Shown: positions 45,584 to 58,129 of the stretch, piece after piece
How the letters are laid out: each line of letters starts with the position of its first letter
Position numbering within the stretch: the first letter of the stretch is position 1
Origin: Cliona cf. orientalis
Taxonomy: Eukaryota; Porifera; Demospongiae; Clionaida; Clionaidae
Assembly: GCA_963930775.1 (NCBI GenBank)
Contig: OZ005689.1
Span: 16,026,760-16,090,759 of the forward strand
DNA: 64,000 nt
Reading direction: 5' to 3'
Position numbers and translations under genes: made by a program
The notes under the pieces: generated by a model
What the model was told of the DNA's origin: nothing
Databases searched by the model: none
Seen by the model: only the letters and a program-made list of their open reading frames with translations

Positions 45584-46555
45584 CTTTGTGACAAAAGTTA
45601 GTCCCATACTCTTCTCCAGCTGCTGTATCTTCTCATCCTTGCCATGAGAGTCACTCTAAGCAATATCATATGCAGAATGGAACGATCATCCTGTATCTGT
45701 GAATTATATTACTCGATAGTGATACAGTTTGCTCCTCAATCATTAAGTGTCACACTTACTTGTTCCTTTGTCAGCTTTCTCCTAACTTCTTCCAAAGAGG
45801 CTTTAGCACCTGCAGACTCCACCTGAGTCAAATTCAATGCAAGCTATGGGAGAGTGAATCTATTTTTGTGGCTAATTGAAGCTAAACGACTAAAGGTGGT
45901 AAGGGCCCAATTTTTGTGATAATAATATTGCTAAATTATAAAATAGGTTGGTAATTCATGGTAATTATATATATTATGGTGAGCACACGTACAGCTGTGT
46001 AGTGAGCTTCCCTTGCTAAATTTGCAGTTATCATAACAGGACCTCCTTCTGTTGCAGTTCAGAGCCATCTGGGCTCTACCACCTCTGCCTATCTTAGCTC
46101 CCAACAGTTAGTACATCACACTTCTTAAATCTCCTCCCTCCTGACCTTCTGCCATCATCATCATTGCCATCTCTCCGCTACCTTTCTCCTTCACTGCCTT
46201 TTTTAAGTACTGATTTTTTCCAGCTTAAATGGGGCAAGCTTTGCCTCAAGCCCTTCTATATATCTTGCACACCTCTCTTACAGAGCTTAGGCCTTGTGAC
46301 TCAAGAGGTCCACATTATCTTGCTGTCCATTCAGGTTGGCGTTCTCCTCAGTAAGGTGCTGAAGCTGCCTCTCTAGTTCGTCATACTTGAGCAATTTTTG
46401 CTGCTGTGACTGGAGAAATATATGTTCATTGTGTTGATAAGTTCTGAGCTTTCTCTCTAGCTCCTTCACTTGTGCCTCACTGCACAGCAGATCACTCTCT
46501 ACTGTCTCCAGCTCTTCATTGTGGCTCCTTAACATCTCCAATGACTGCATGGTAC
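45584..46555 (-). pseudogene. MAD1-like coiled-coil exons, probably a broken gene
   Basis: Three coiled-coil exons in order on the minus strand. 46555-46293: SLEMLRSHNEELETVES... to YDELERQLQHLTEENANLNG, followed by TAA without a donor. 45822-45760: phase 0, 21 codons, AGAKASLEEVRRKLTKEQ. 45655-45584: phase 0, 24 codons, DEKIQQLEKSMGLTFVTK. Order and wording resemble the middle of the spindle-checkpoint protein MAD1 (LERxLKxLREE..., then LLLTKERD). The stop after the first exon and missing connecting exons suggest decay. Another long coiled-coil protein is possible. Confidence 0.45.
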
Positions 46556-46604
46556 CTGTCATCAATGAGTTTTGATTTCAAAAAAAATTAAATTTTGTCT
46601 CAGG

Positions 46605-46679
46605 CTTGATGCATGGATCCCGTCCGCCATCAAGCTGCAAGAAGAGGAAGAGATCAGAGTACAACACTACATCTACCAG
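46605..46679 (+). other. Candidate isolated exon
   Basis: After TTTTGTCTCAG the frame reads LDAWIPSAIKLQEEEEIRVQHYIYQ up to a strong donor CAG|GTATGT (46681). The charged helical text and good splice sites suggest a real exon, but no family and no partner exon were recognised. Confidence 0.3.
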
Positions 46680-46689
46680 GTATGTACTA

Positions 46690-48350
46690 GCTATAGTCTC
46701 ACAATAGGGCCCACTGTGGATTGTCCACATGTATTATGGCATATACTGTACTACTGCACTGTATGTACGGTCTCGACTGTATGGTATAATATACTAGTAC
46801 TTGACCTCGTGTTTCATGACTGCTGATTCAGTCAAGTGCATGTGCAGCTAAATTTACATTAGAATATTATATTCATGTTACATGTTGTTTGTTATTGAAT
46901 GTGCAATAGTGAATAATAACCACCCTCCCTCATCCTTTTTTGAAACAAGCTGGACGAGAAACTAATATACTAATTTGCATGGCCTAACTTCACTCAGGAA
47001 CAAGATATGAAGATTAAACTTTCACCAACTGATCAACAGAAATTTCAGTTCTGTGAGATGTAAGAATGAAGTACCGTTGTAAGATTTCAATTTTGTTTTG
47101 ATATCGCCCTTGACAGCCATCCCAAACTGTCAAGGGATCATTGCTATGTACATGAGCATTACTAATTAATGTCAAATGGCTAATAATGCTTATAATCTAG
47201 AGCTATACTACATTACCTGTTATTGTAGTCATGCATATAGTGCAAACAACTGAGATAAAATCCACACATGCATTTTGAAATTATTATTAAAAGTGATGCA
47301 TGAATGTGTGTGTGAGCGTGTGTGACATTATTGAATGATCAATGTTCATTCAGTTAGTCAAGCGATGATCACTACTATAGCGATATGCATACATATCCAC
47401 ACTCTGGCAGTCTAAACAAATCAGTTTATAAAACATAAATCAATGATCCTATCCTTCCTGTAAGCAATGGTATGGAAAGAAACCACTGATTACAATACCT
47501 GTTATTGCGGTCATGGACAGGCAGTTGAGTGGAAACCAGACGTTTTTTTTTCTTTGTTTCAATGAAACAAAAAAAACATCTGGTTTGACAAACAGTCATG
47601 CATATTATCAATATCGAGGGTACCGTATCAGGCATTGTTTCAAATATTGTACATGTAGCTACGTGATGTGCTCTGAGAAAGGGGACCACTTAGGACTTTA
47701 TTTATGAAACTAAAATGGATCGGATCTGTAGATCTCAGAGCTCTGATCTGTGTTTGTCGACTACAAAGGTGAATGCAATAATATCATTGATTAGGAGCTA
47801 GAGAAATGATCATTATAATTCTTATGCACTTAGGTCCCTCTTTAATACTTAATCCTCCCTAAAATAAGACCCACATGCACCATTTTTCAATGGTCCATGC
47901 AGATTAGGGATGGCTTCTTCTTACAATTGTAGTTATTACTATACCAGTATTATTATGTCAAATTAACATATCAATTTGTTGTAAAATTTAATAGTTAATT
48001 GGCATAACTGCTGCAGCACATCTGTCCCATGAGAATTCTCATGATTACAGTGACGCCATAAGTCATGCACGTAATTTCTACTTCTTCCTGGAATTAATCA
48101 CAAGAAAGCATTCTTATGTCTTCCGGGGAAACAGGTTCATTTATATATTAAAAATGTGCTACATAACAATGCATTATGTAAACTGGCCAAACAATCGATT
48201 ATAAAAGTGAGTAGCTGCTAGGCTAAGATTTAGAGCAACAAAAATCATCCAACCACTGAGTAGCCAATCACCACGCTAAATCTTTTCTAATACACTGATA
48301 GCATACCGCAAAACAACGGGCATCGATCCAAAACCTGTCTCAAGTAAGAT
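46690..48350. other. Intergenic; hairpin only
   Basis: An imperfect hairpin at 47533-47586 (AAACCAGACG...TTTGTTTCA / TGAAACAAA...CATCTGGTTT) may be a small foldback remnant. The last 300 bases must hold the promoter of the Pmp-repeat gene; no TATA box stands out. Confidence 0.45.
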
Positions 48351-48353
48351 AGC

Positions 48354-51300
48354 ATGCATATGAGTCTCTTGACTCTATCACTACTTGTCCTCTGCTCTCT
48401 AAACCAAGCAGCCAGTGAGGTCTATTACATCTCAGCCAACCCGTTGGCAACTGACCAGTGCACTGTGCAGCCATGTCTAACCCTCTCCCAGTTTGCTGCT
48501 AACTCGAGCCATTATCTCCACTCCAACACCACACTTGTCTTCCTCCCTGGAACACACCACCTCAGCAATGTCAACCTAACATTGTCAAGTATGGACAAAT
48601 TTGTACTAAAGTCTGGGAACTCAACAGCACAAATCAAATGTACAAGCAACTCAACTATGCATTTCTATCAATCACAGAGCATTCACGTCACTAACCTGGA
48701 GTTCATTGGATGTGGAGGAAATCAAGTGATACATGTTAAGAAATTTATGGTTGAAGATGCAAAGTTTCAAGGTCAAGAAAACAGTTCAACTGCACTAAAA
48801 CTAATTGAAACAACAGTACAGATTGTCAATAGCACTTTCCTATCCAATACAAAAGGATTATATTCGGAGAATTTGCGATATTATTTGGTGGTGCAATCAT
48901 TGCTACCAACAGTACAGTTTATATCAGCCAAAGCAAATTTGAACATAATGGAGCAAACACTGGTGGAGCTATATTTGCAGAACAGGACAGCATCATTAAC
49001 ATGAGTGGTAATGTGTTTGTTGGTAACAAAGCCAGCAATGGAGGAGTACTGTATTCTGACAAAAGTACTATCATAATAGAAGCAAGTGAATTTCACAATA
49101 ACAGTGCCAGATATGGAGGAGTACTGGCTTTTGGCAGCAGTACTGTCACAATAGAAGCAAGTGAATTTCATGACAACAGTGCCGGGATATCAGGAGGAGT
49201 ACTGGATTCCTACAACACTCCTATCATAATAGAAGCGAGTGAATTTTATGACAATAGTGCCACCAATTTGGGAGGAGTACTGGTTTCCATTCGCAGTAAA
49301 ATCACAATAGAAGCTTGTGAATTTCACGACAACAGTGTCAGTTCACTGGGAGGAGTATTGTATTCCAACAGCGATACTATCACAATAAAAGCAAGTGAAT
49401 ATCATGGTAACAATGCCAGCATTGGAGGAGGAGTACTTAGATCTGACTCCAGCAATATCACAATAGCTACCAGTAACTTTACTAATAATATTTCACCAAT
49501 TGGAGCAATTATTCATGCAGCATCCGGATCTATAATTCAGTTTAACAGCTTTCTTCTTATCGATAGCAACAAGGCTGATAAATATGCTGTGATATATTTA
49601 TTACATTCAGAATTCATTGGAAATGACTCTGGAAATGCTATATTTTCCAGAAATTTGGGATCATTAGTGGCTTTTAACAGCAACGTCACTTTCATTGGTA
49701 ATGTTACATTTGTGAATAACATACCACCACAAACTGCTTCAGGTGACTTTCAAGAAGGAGGTGCAATAACTCTAATTCAAAGCAACATATTTTTTGATGG
49801 AGAATGCAATCTTGAACACAACCATGCTGAAAATGGTGGAGCAATACATTCCACTGACAGCAAACTCTATGTGAATGGTGATGTATCTATAGCACACAAC
49901 ACAGCCACTGGAAATGGAGGAGGTGTCTACCTCTCAACTAGCGAACTAAACTGCCAACAGAAGAGTATCTTTGTTCTTTGGAATAATACTGCATCATATT
50001 ATAAGGGAGGAGGACTCCATGCCATTAGCTCATCTATCAAGGCAATTTCATCCAATATTAATCAACGTCAATACATATACACTGGTGCGAGAATAAATAT
50101 CACAGGAAATGCAGCAGAGAGGGGAGGTGGATTATCAATGGAAGCCAATGCAAAACTTTACATCCTGAAATATGTTGATGATATCGATGATGGCACTAAT
50201 ACAATATCATTCACTGCCAACAGTGCAGACTATGGTGGAGCAATACATATCGATGACGCTACCAACTCTGGTATATGTGCTAGCAGGACGGAGACAGAAT
50301 GCTTCTTTCAAGTACTTTCTTTCCATAGTCAAGACTTTCCATATCTCAGGATACAGAGTATGAACTTCTCACAAAACCACGCTAGCATTTCTGGCTCCAC
50401 TGTCTATGGAGGACTACTAGACAGGTGTTCTGTGAGTCCATTTGCTGAAGTTCACATTAAGTACCGAGATGCCTTCAAAAACAGAGGTGATGGGATTGCT
50501 TACTTTAAGAATGTGTCCACTACTACATATTTCAGTTATGAACATTTTATGGATATTGTGATTGACGCAAATCTCTCAGTGTCATCTGGTCCTGTTCGAG
50601 TGTGCCTTTGTTTCAATGCTTATCAAAACAATGACTGCCGCTACCAACATTACACTGAGGTTAAAAAGGGGCAAACATTCACACTTCCAATTGTTGCTGT
50701 TGATCAGGTTGGTCAACCAGTTAGTGCAATCATCCAAACCTCCCTCCGCTACACTGAGAGTGGTCTAGCTGAAGGACAGCTGGCTAGAAGAATACCTGCT
50801 GAGTGTACTAATTTGACATTCAACATTGTTTCACCTCATGAATCAGAAAATTTGTCCCTCTATGCCTCAGATGGTCCATGCAAGGATGTTGAATTTTCCA
50901 GTGCAGTAGAAGAAATCCATTTTCTTCCTTGCAGCTGTCCAATTGGATTACAAGTCACAGGAATGAACAGTACAAACTGTACATGTGACTGCCACAGCAA
51001 TATCAGCCAATATATGGATCACTGTGACAGCCACACTGGATTATTAACCAAACAGCCTCAAACCAGAGCCTGGATTTCCTACATCAATGAAACAGAATTA
51101 ACTGGTTATTTAGTCTACTCCAACTGTCCTTTTGACTACTGCTTATCAGCCAGTCCACCATTTTACCTCAACCAGCCAAATAGAGGTGATGCTCAGTGTG
51201 CCTTCAGCCGGACAACTCTGTTGTGTGGATCTTGCCAACCTGGTCTCAGCCTCTCTCTTGGTAGTTCACGCTGTCTCCCATGTCCTAGCTACTGGCCTGC

Positions 51301-52678
51301 AGTACTCATAGCCGTCACCATAACTGCAATCCTTGCTGGTATAGCACTGGTGGCTTTATTGTTAATACTCAACATGACTGTTGCAGTTGGAACTTTAAAT
51401 GGGCTGATATTTTATGCCAATGTTGTACATGCAAATGAGAGCATTCTACTTCCATTTCAAGCAAGAAACTTCATTACCGTGTTCATATCATGGCTAAACT
51501 TAGAACTAGGAATTGACACATGCTACTTTCCAGAAATGGACACTTACATCAATACGTGGTTACAGTTAGCCTTTCCCGCCTACATCATTCTTCTCGTGAT
51601 TTTAGTCATCATTATCAGCTCCTACTATACTAAATTTTCAAACCTAATTGGAAAAAAGGATCCAGTGGCAACGCTGGCTACACTTATTCTGCTTTCCTAT
51701 GCTAGGCTTCTTGAAGTCTGCTTTAAATCTCTATCTGTTGGCATTCTTGAGTATCCTGATGGCTCCAGTGAAATGCTGTGGCTCCCTGATGCAACTGTCA
51801 AATATCTCTCTGGAAAGCATATTCCTCTATTCATTGCAGCTGTTCTCATTCTCCTGGTTGGTCTGGTCTACACTGCTCTTCTCTTCTCCTGGCAGTGGCT
51901 CCTCTACCTTCCAAGGTGGAGAATTTTCAAGTGGTTAACGAATCCAAAGATACAAACATTCATTGAAACCTGCCATAAGCCTTACACTCCCAAGCATCGC
52001 TACTGGACTGGACTGCTGCTGATTATTCGTGTCATATTGTATCTTGTAGTTGCCACAAATGTTTCCAATGACCCTACTATTGCTCTTACAGCTATCAGTT
52101 TTACATTGTGTTGCATTTTTGCTCTCAGTAAACTCTTAGGCAGCAGACTGTACAGGAAACGGCCAGTAGATGTACTTGAGACATTTTTCCACTTAAACAT
52201 CCTCTCCTTTGTAATTTTCACCTGGTATTCTCTTGATAGCCCAGCCAGCAGTCGGCAAGCAGCTGCCTACACTTCAGTCATCATCACATTCATTGTACTG
52301 CTGCTCATCATCCTCTACCATGTCTACACATACACCTCAGTCTTCCAAAAGATTTATAAGACAAGGCTCGGAGAAATGATCAATAGACAGTTCACTGATG
52401 CTGATCCAAACCCAGAATTGGAACTTTACTGTAACCCACCACTTGATGATGATATTCACCGATTTAACGAGCTCTTAGATGTGATAGACCGCCCTGTTAA
52501 CACTCAGGACTATAATGTGCCAGACGAGCCAGTGAAGCCCACCCAGTCTGTGGTGGAGGTGCACCAACCCCGTAACCTTGCAGCACCAGATCCTGAAGAA
52601 GTCGCTAACTCACTACACATACCTGGTGCTGCAGAGGCAGCCCAAGTCAAAGAGAAGAAAGCAGTTAGACAAGTCTAA
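48354..52678 (+). CDS. Pmp-repeat (beta-helix) multi-pass membrane protein, intronless, one frameshift
   Basis: ATG at 48354 gives a signal peptide (LLTLSLLVLCSLNQAAS) and a mature start SEVYYISANP. The first frame runs to 49002, the second carries on to TAA at 52678; the switch is near 48855-48890, where GGAIIATNSTVYIS appears in the other frame. About 1440 residues in all. The ectodomain has parallel beta-helix repeats with GGAI/GGVL and FxxN words, as in bacterial Pmp proteins; 49020-49480 is a recent tandem array of roughly 69-72 bases. Then come a Cys-rich stalk (LCGSCQPGLSLSLGSSRCLPC-like, nt 51217-51285), about eight membrane helices (51290-52340) and a cytoplasmic tail of about 110 residues. 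No ligand is known. The frameshift may be real or a sequencing slip. Confidence 0.8.
49020..49480 (+). repeat. Coding tandem repeat of about 70 bp within the Pmp ectodomain
   Basis: Six units, each encoding ITIEASEFHDNSA..GGVL with few changes. The high DNA identity between units, compared with the diverged beta-helix turns on either side, shows recent expansion. Confidence 0.8.
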
Positions 52679-52949
52679 TGAAAGCCTCAAGTGAAACCTT
52701 TGAATTTATACAGAACTAGCTAAGTAGAAAAAGTACAAAATAGCTATGTCAATAGAATCTGATTGCTTAATTATTTATACTGTATGCATTCTCCATCATA
52801 ATATTAAAATATAATGATAGCTAGCTAGTTTGTATGACTATTATACTATTTAATTTTATCAACTAATATAATTATTGTTGATATTAATTTATTAGCCACT
52901 CAAGATCTGGCAGTAGCTAGTAATAAAATTAGTGGATTTATCGTTTCAG

Positions 52950-55365
52950 TGCGAGGTCAGGTAGGGTGCAGAGCCAGTTTCAACTGTGCTGGTGAGCCAG
53001 GTGATGATATAGGAGTGGCAGATGATGGGGCAGGCTGCTGTCTGGACAACCCAAGTGCTATGGCCTATCCTCCCAAGCCCAAGGGCAGTGAGGACTGCTT
53101 TGCTTGTGTTGGCACTGGCGTAGGAAGCATGGGTGCACAGGGTGCTGGTGCACCCATGAAATTTCTGAGTGGAACACACACAAAGTCACACACTTTGCTC
53201 TAAAGTGTTTTTTATGTTCTCGATTTAGTGTGACACATAGGTATCAGAGCACCCATTTATCAAATCATCTTCCTACGCCTATGTTTGGTGTGTGAGGCCA
53301 GACCTTCTCTGAGACAGTGGGTGAAAATTTTCATTCTCGCATCAGTTGTTGGGTTCATTAATCCTGCATTCTCTGGCCTGAATCAGGGACCCGGTCACTC
53401 TGTGCATGCCAGTGGGCTTCCTGAAAGGTGGCACGATAGGTGGACAAAACATGGTGTTTGATGTCAGAAATACACCAGGCACCGCAAGTGAGTTCATAAT
53501 CTATAGCAAAAATTCTGAGACCCAAAAGTAATGTATCTCTGAGATACCGACCAATACAAATTTAATGGTCATTGACTAGAAGTTGTTTAAATTTTGCTAA
53601 AGGTTTACACAACCAAAATGACGCCGGGCTGGCCGTGGTGGTGGCCGGTGGTGGTGGTGGTGTGGGGGGGGGGGGGGGGGGGGGGGAGTATTGGAGACTC
53701 TGGAGGCCATACCTCCCCTAATGTTTTCAGAACTAGTTTTGCTCTAATGCATCCAAGTCAAGAGTTTCTCTCCTTTTCAATGATTATATTTCTGTAGCTA
53801 TCACCGTTCCTTCAAGTCCATCATGTTTCACAATCACGTTTGCTACTGACTGACTAGCGGATGTAGCTAAACCATTCTTTTGCCTATGGACACCGCCAGT
53901 CTCCACATACATGCACAGATCGACCTTTTCCTTGAACTGATCTTGCCATGGACTTATGGCTATAGTATCAGACTTCCACGTGCAGATAATATAGCTAAAG
54001 CACTTTAATAATTGATGGGCTATCTAAGAGTGTTGTTGTTCCATAACTGCATGGGCTACATAAACTTCATTAATCATAGAATTTGTTGTCAATTATATAC
54101 AGAAGAGGGTTCCCAGCTTGACTATACAGTGAATACTTTGAGAGCAAGAGCTTTAGCTAATGGCCAAATTTCAAACGTGGAGATGACCTTCCGTGTGGAT
54201 TATATTGCTCAATGAACCCAACGATACATTCACTCTTACACTGGATCCACATACATAATAATAATATTATTGTACATAATATTATTATTGTAATATAATT
54301 TTCTTTTAATAGCTGGGGTAAAATATGGAGAACTGACTAACAGTTACTGATTTTTGAATCTGAAACAGAGAGAGAGCACACAGTGAATATTTCGATGAAT
54401 AGCTACCACCGATGAAACTAACCTTGAAGTGGATGAAGAGGTCATACTGAGCCTTTCTTTTCCAGAATCTGAAGAACCCATTCCACGAGTGACATTGGAA
54501 CCAGAAAATGCAGCAGCTATCATTGCCATACATGAAATCAATAATACTTTCTTGATGGATCAGTTAGATTCATACCTGATGCTGAAACTGATATTATGAC
54601 TGGACCTCCTGCAAGCATCAAGTTATGAAGGTGTTGGATGAGGATGTTGGAAGAGTGAATCTGACTGTTGGATTGGAGGGAAACATTTGTGGCCAAATAG
54701 AAATTAAGTTTCAAGTTTCTAACAGCAACTGCTCATTTACTGCAACGGACGGTACAATGCTCAAACAATATGACTAGTAATTAGAATACAGTAGAACCTG
54801 GACCCCACCTGAGGCAGCTTCAATGAATGTTTGGACAAACTTGGTGTCCACATTTCATGGAGCATTGTCCTTATGGAGGGGGTTCCACTGTAAAAATTAC
54901 TTACATTCTGAATTTGTGTGTTTGTATCACAGGAAAAGACTACACTATAGCGATGGAGTGCCATCTGATACTAAGCACTGAATCTCCAAATGCTACAATC
55001 ACAGTTGACATCATCAATGATAACCAGCCTGAGCCCAGTGATTCAGAATCCTTTCTGGTATCTCTATTTTTCAAGGAGCAGATCCCCAGGGTGACTCTGA
55101 ATCCAAGATTTGCTAACATAACAATTCAAGGTAGCTATGAAGTTGAAGGGCTATTATACGATACATAATAAAATTGAATCATATAACTGTTTTTTGTCAA
55201 TATTTAGCTTCAGATCCAGAGACACCCCCAGTACAATCAACAGATGCAGCAGCGATCATCGGTGGTACTCTGAGACCTATTGCTGTTTTTATTATCTCTG
55301 GTATCGTACTGCTTATCATTTTCCTCTTGTGGTTTAACAGGCAAACAGCCTTAAAGAAACTGTGA
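52950..55365 (+). pseudogene. Decayed Calx-beta-domain transmembrane protein gene
   Basis: Readable pieces: 52950-53090 (acceptor CGTTTCAG; Cys-rich GAGCCLDNPSAMAYPP and EDCFAC); 53405-53490 (FLKGGTIGGQNMVFDVRN, donor GTGAGT); about 54405-54535 (NLEVDEEVILSLSFPESEEP, VTLEPENAAAI), a Calx-beta end; about 54620-54751 (EDVGRVNLTVGLEGNICGQ), a Calx-beta start; 54933-55130 (DYTIAMECHLILS, IPRVTLNPRFANITI); 55208-55365, a membrane helix (IAVFIISGIVLLIIFLLWF) with a short tail and TGA. A small insertion near 54625 shifts the frame (SYEGVG then TGA), and no start exon is found. Calx-beta modules occur in sponge adhesion proteins. Alternatively a partly mis-sequenced live gene. Confidence 0.65.
53647..53690. 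repeat. GGT repeat and poly-G tract
   Basis: GGTGGTGGTGGTG followed by a run of about 25 G. The length is probably unreliable. Confidence 0.85.
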
Positions 55366-55439
55366 GGATATTAACCATATGCTGCCCACAGCATTAAAAA
55401 ATATCCTCCTTCTCCCAAGACTTCCTCAGCTTACATAAA

Positions 55440-56160
55440 ATGTCAGGCGTAACTGGTAGGAGCTTCTTTTTTAAGGCTTGGATCTATGCTTAGCCTGCTG
55501 AAGTTCAACCCCCTCAAGGTGTACTCCTGCACCAGCGGCCAAGAAGCTGCAAATAGGTCTCCCAAACCCTTAACTATCTGGAGCCGGCAAATAGCCAAGA
55601 AATAGCCTTTTATTGAAGAGTGCTGGAGTTCTTTATCCGCATGAGATGGGCTGTAAAAGTACAGAGCTGGTCCTCCACCAAGGGGAACGGCTTCAAGTTT
55701 CCTTCCCTACAGAATTCAAGGTACCTCCTCTGGCCTGCCACATACACACGCTTGGTATATGGGGCTAATGAATCATTGACAAGGTCTCTATCTAAGCCTT
55801 ACAGACGCTGGAGGTCCAGGGGGTGTCTATCACAAGACGACTGATCAGTCATGGTTCCCTCGGCACCGAGCAGGGCTCCTGATTGGCCTGTGGGATGAGA
55901 TCAATTAAAGAATACGTTTAGTTAATTCCTGGAGATGCTATCAGCTGCCCCATTTTCAATTCCCGGCACATGCACTGCTGATAATGGCAGATCATACTTG
56001 GCTTCCAAGAAAAACAGATACCTAAGCATATTATGTGCTAAGGTCGGGTCCTTAAAGTATCCACGCTTCAACGTTGCCACCACCCCCTCATCATCACAGT
56101 GACACAATACAACGGACCCCTCCAATAGGGGCCCCAAATTGCCACTGCCACAGTAATCGG
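55440..56160 (-). pseudogene. DIRS/Ngaro-like retroelement fragment: RNase H end and recombinase start
   Basis: Minus strand, 56137-55922: RNase H-like text GSVVLCHCDDEGVVATLKRG, then LFFLEAKYDLPLSAVHVPG and NGAADSISRN, the normal end of RNase H in tyrosine-recombinase retroelements. Further on (55790-55640) comes SLAPYTKRVYVAGQRRYLEF, CREGN and VEDQLCTFTAHL, the first helices of the recombinase. The RNase H-then-recombinase order fits Ngaro-type elements. Stops in between and loss of the rest show it is dead. Confidence 0.7.
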
Positions 56161-57340
56161 CAGTAACCCTTTTGCTGCTATAGATGCATGCTTGTATGCT
56201 ATAGCTATAATAATTATTATATTTATGTAAAATTAATAATAATACTGTTTAGCGGTTCATGCCAGAGGTAGAATTCAAGGGCTAATATTAACATATTAAA
56301 ATGTCACTGCTATGCCAATATTAGCCATAATATAAATTTAAAAAATAGTTATTTCTATTCCATGCATTTTGCTCCAGCCTTAATTTGGTGGTATATATAT
56401 AGAGCTATAATTTTGATAATGACTTTAATTAAAGATCGTATAATATACTACAGTAACAAAGCTAAAATAACATAATTATATTATTATGATACTTAGTGAT
56501 TATTCACATAATGCTCAAGCTATATAAGCATTGATATGTGGTATATAGCTATATAATCGTACTATGCAGCTAAAAGCTACAAAACAAAATAAAGACGTAG
56601 TATAACAGTACTTATCCAGTCTATTTTATAGTAAGCATGACTAAAATGCTTTGTTTTATACGACCAAATTTCATTCTGTCAACGTGAACTCTCCGGTTAT
56701 GCTTGATGTTTGCAAGGATATATTTAGTTGTAATGTTTCAATAAGGATTTCAAATGCATTTTCATCACAAAAGATGAGTCAAACCTCAATGAAGGTATTC
56801 AAGAAAAGGATGAATCTTCAGCATTTTACTCAATTATTGATCAATAATTTTGCAGTCAAAATGATGGACTTTGTACAGCATAGCTTCATTAGACGCGCAT
56901 CTCCATTTATTCAGTCTCAATGTTGCTCCATGTGTACTAGACATTCACTGTTTGCCAGCATTATACACTACCCACCATGGAATCCCCTACTGAATTAAGA
57001 CCAATTACAATGCAGACTTTCTAAGCTCAACTAGGCATCCGTATGTGAGATCGTTAAAATAACGGACCAATCAAACCAATATCAGATTGGATTCAAATTC
57101 TAATGCTAATGGATCATCCACACGTATCATTCAGAAAAGGAAATGAGAGGTGTTGGGTGGCAAGGATTGTTTAAGGAAAGGAGTGTAAGGTGGTAAGGAA
57201 TGACTAATGAGATAAGAGGTGTTGGATGGCAAGGATTGGTTAAGGAATCCTGCAGGAATTTTGCCCTAGTCTAAGAACATTCTCTGATTTCCTAAACAAG
57301 GAAATATGCAAGGAACTACTAAAAGTATGTGTATATAATA
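56161..57340. other. AT-rich intergenic; no recognised gene
   Basis: A 115-codon ORF (56651-56998) has no domain I recognise. 57145-57250 has a loose direct repeat (GAGGTGTTGG.TGGCAAGGATTG.TTAAGGA twice). Nothing else seen. Confidence 0.45.
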
Positions 57341-57362
57341 GTTCCCTAAGTTTCATACAAAT

Positions 57363-57495
57363 ATCTTATAATACGTGTTATTATTAACCCTTGGTGCATG
57401 CAAGTAGCGCATGGTTACAGTGGTCATATATTTTGTGTGTGTGTGTGTGTGTGCATCTGCCTGTCACCACACTAGCAATATTACTTACCTTGTTT
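57363..57495. repeat. Left arm of a 130-bp inverted repeat (partner 58612-58750)
   Basis: TATTAACCC...CATGGTTACAGTGGTC, a TG microsatellite, then GCCTGTCACCACACTAGCAAT is reversed at 58612-58750 (ATTGCTAGTGTGGTGACAGGC, a CA run, GACCACTGTAACCATG). About 1.1 kb separates the arms. It surrounds the left terminal repeat of the DIRS-like element. Confidence 0.75.
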
Positions 57496-58129
57496 TTACA
57501 TTTCAAGTGTGACAATAATATTATTATAGATTTTAATGGTATTATCAAGATTTAGTTGTGTGGGTTAACTTCACTACCAGCACTTCGTTCAAAAGTTAAT
57601 ATGGCATGTTTTTCGGATCACCCATGACTGCCTTCCTGGCTTATCGATAGGCTTTCAACACACATAAGAGATGGAGATGGTTTCCTTACAACAAGACTAG
57701 ACTAGTGTGTATGGATATGATAGCTTCTACAACACAACTAACTTGTTACTTTACATACTAAAATAGCTTGAATGCTTCTCAGCCTTTTATCTGTTTGCCT
57801 GGCACTAATTTTAACACCGTGCAGTACATATACCGTACTCCTGTATGTATGTACGTACGTATGTGCGAATGCGGTTTATTTTTAGTCAGTTTTCTATAAT
57901 AGTATACAAGGTTTGTAGCCTCATCCGGGGGGTGTTTAGCTAGCTACTGGCCAATGTTTGTGCCTACATAATAAGGAAAATGATAATGTTATGTTTCTGT
58001 TAGCATAATAGTGATAGTTAAACTCGTAGGGCAAACATTACCATGGTTTATAATGTGATAACAAACAGTTATTGTCACAAACGGTTTGGCACTACTAACA
58101 TCAATCAAAAAGTATTATTATTATAGAGA

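Noticed and set aside
46287..46826. Reading 46572-46826 as one plus-strand protein
   Set aside because: Only the part up to the donor at 46681 looks coding. The rest is intron-like AT-rich sequence.
56651..56998. 115-codon ORF in AT-rich DNA
   Set aside because: No recognisable domain, no splice context and no paralog. Possible by chance.
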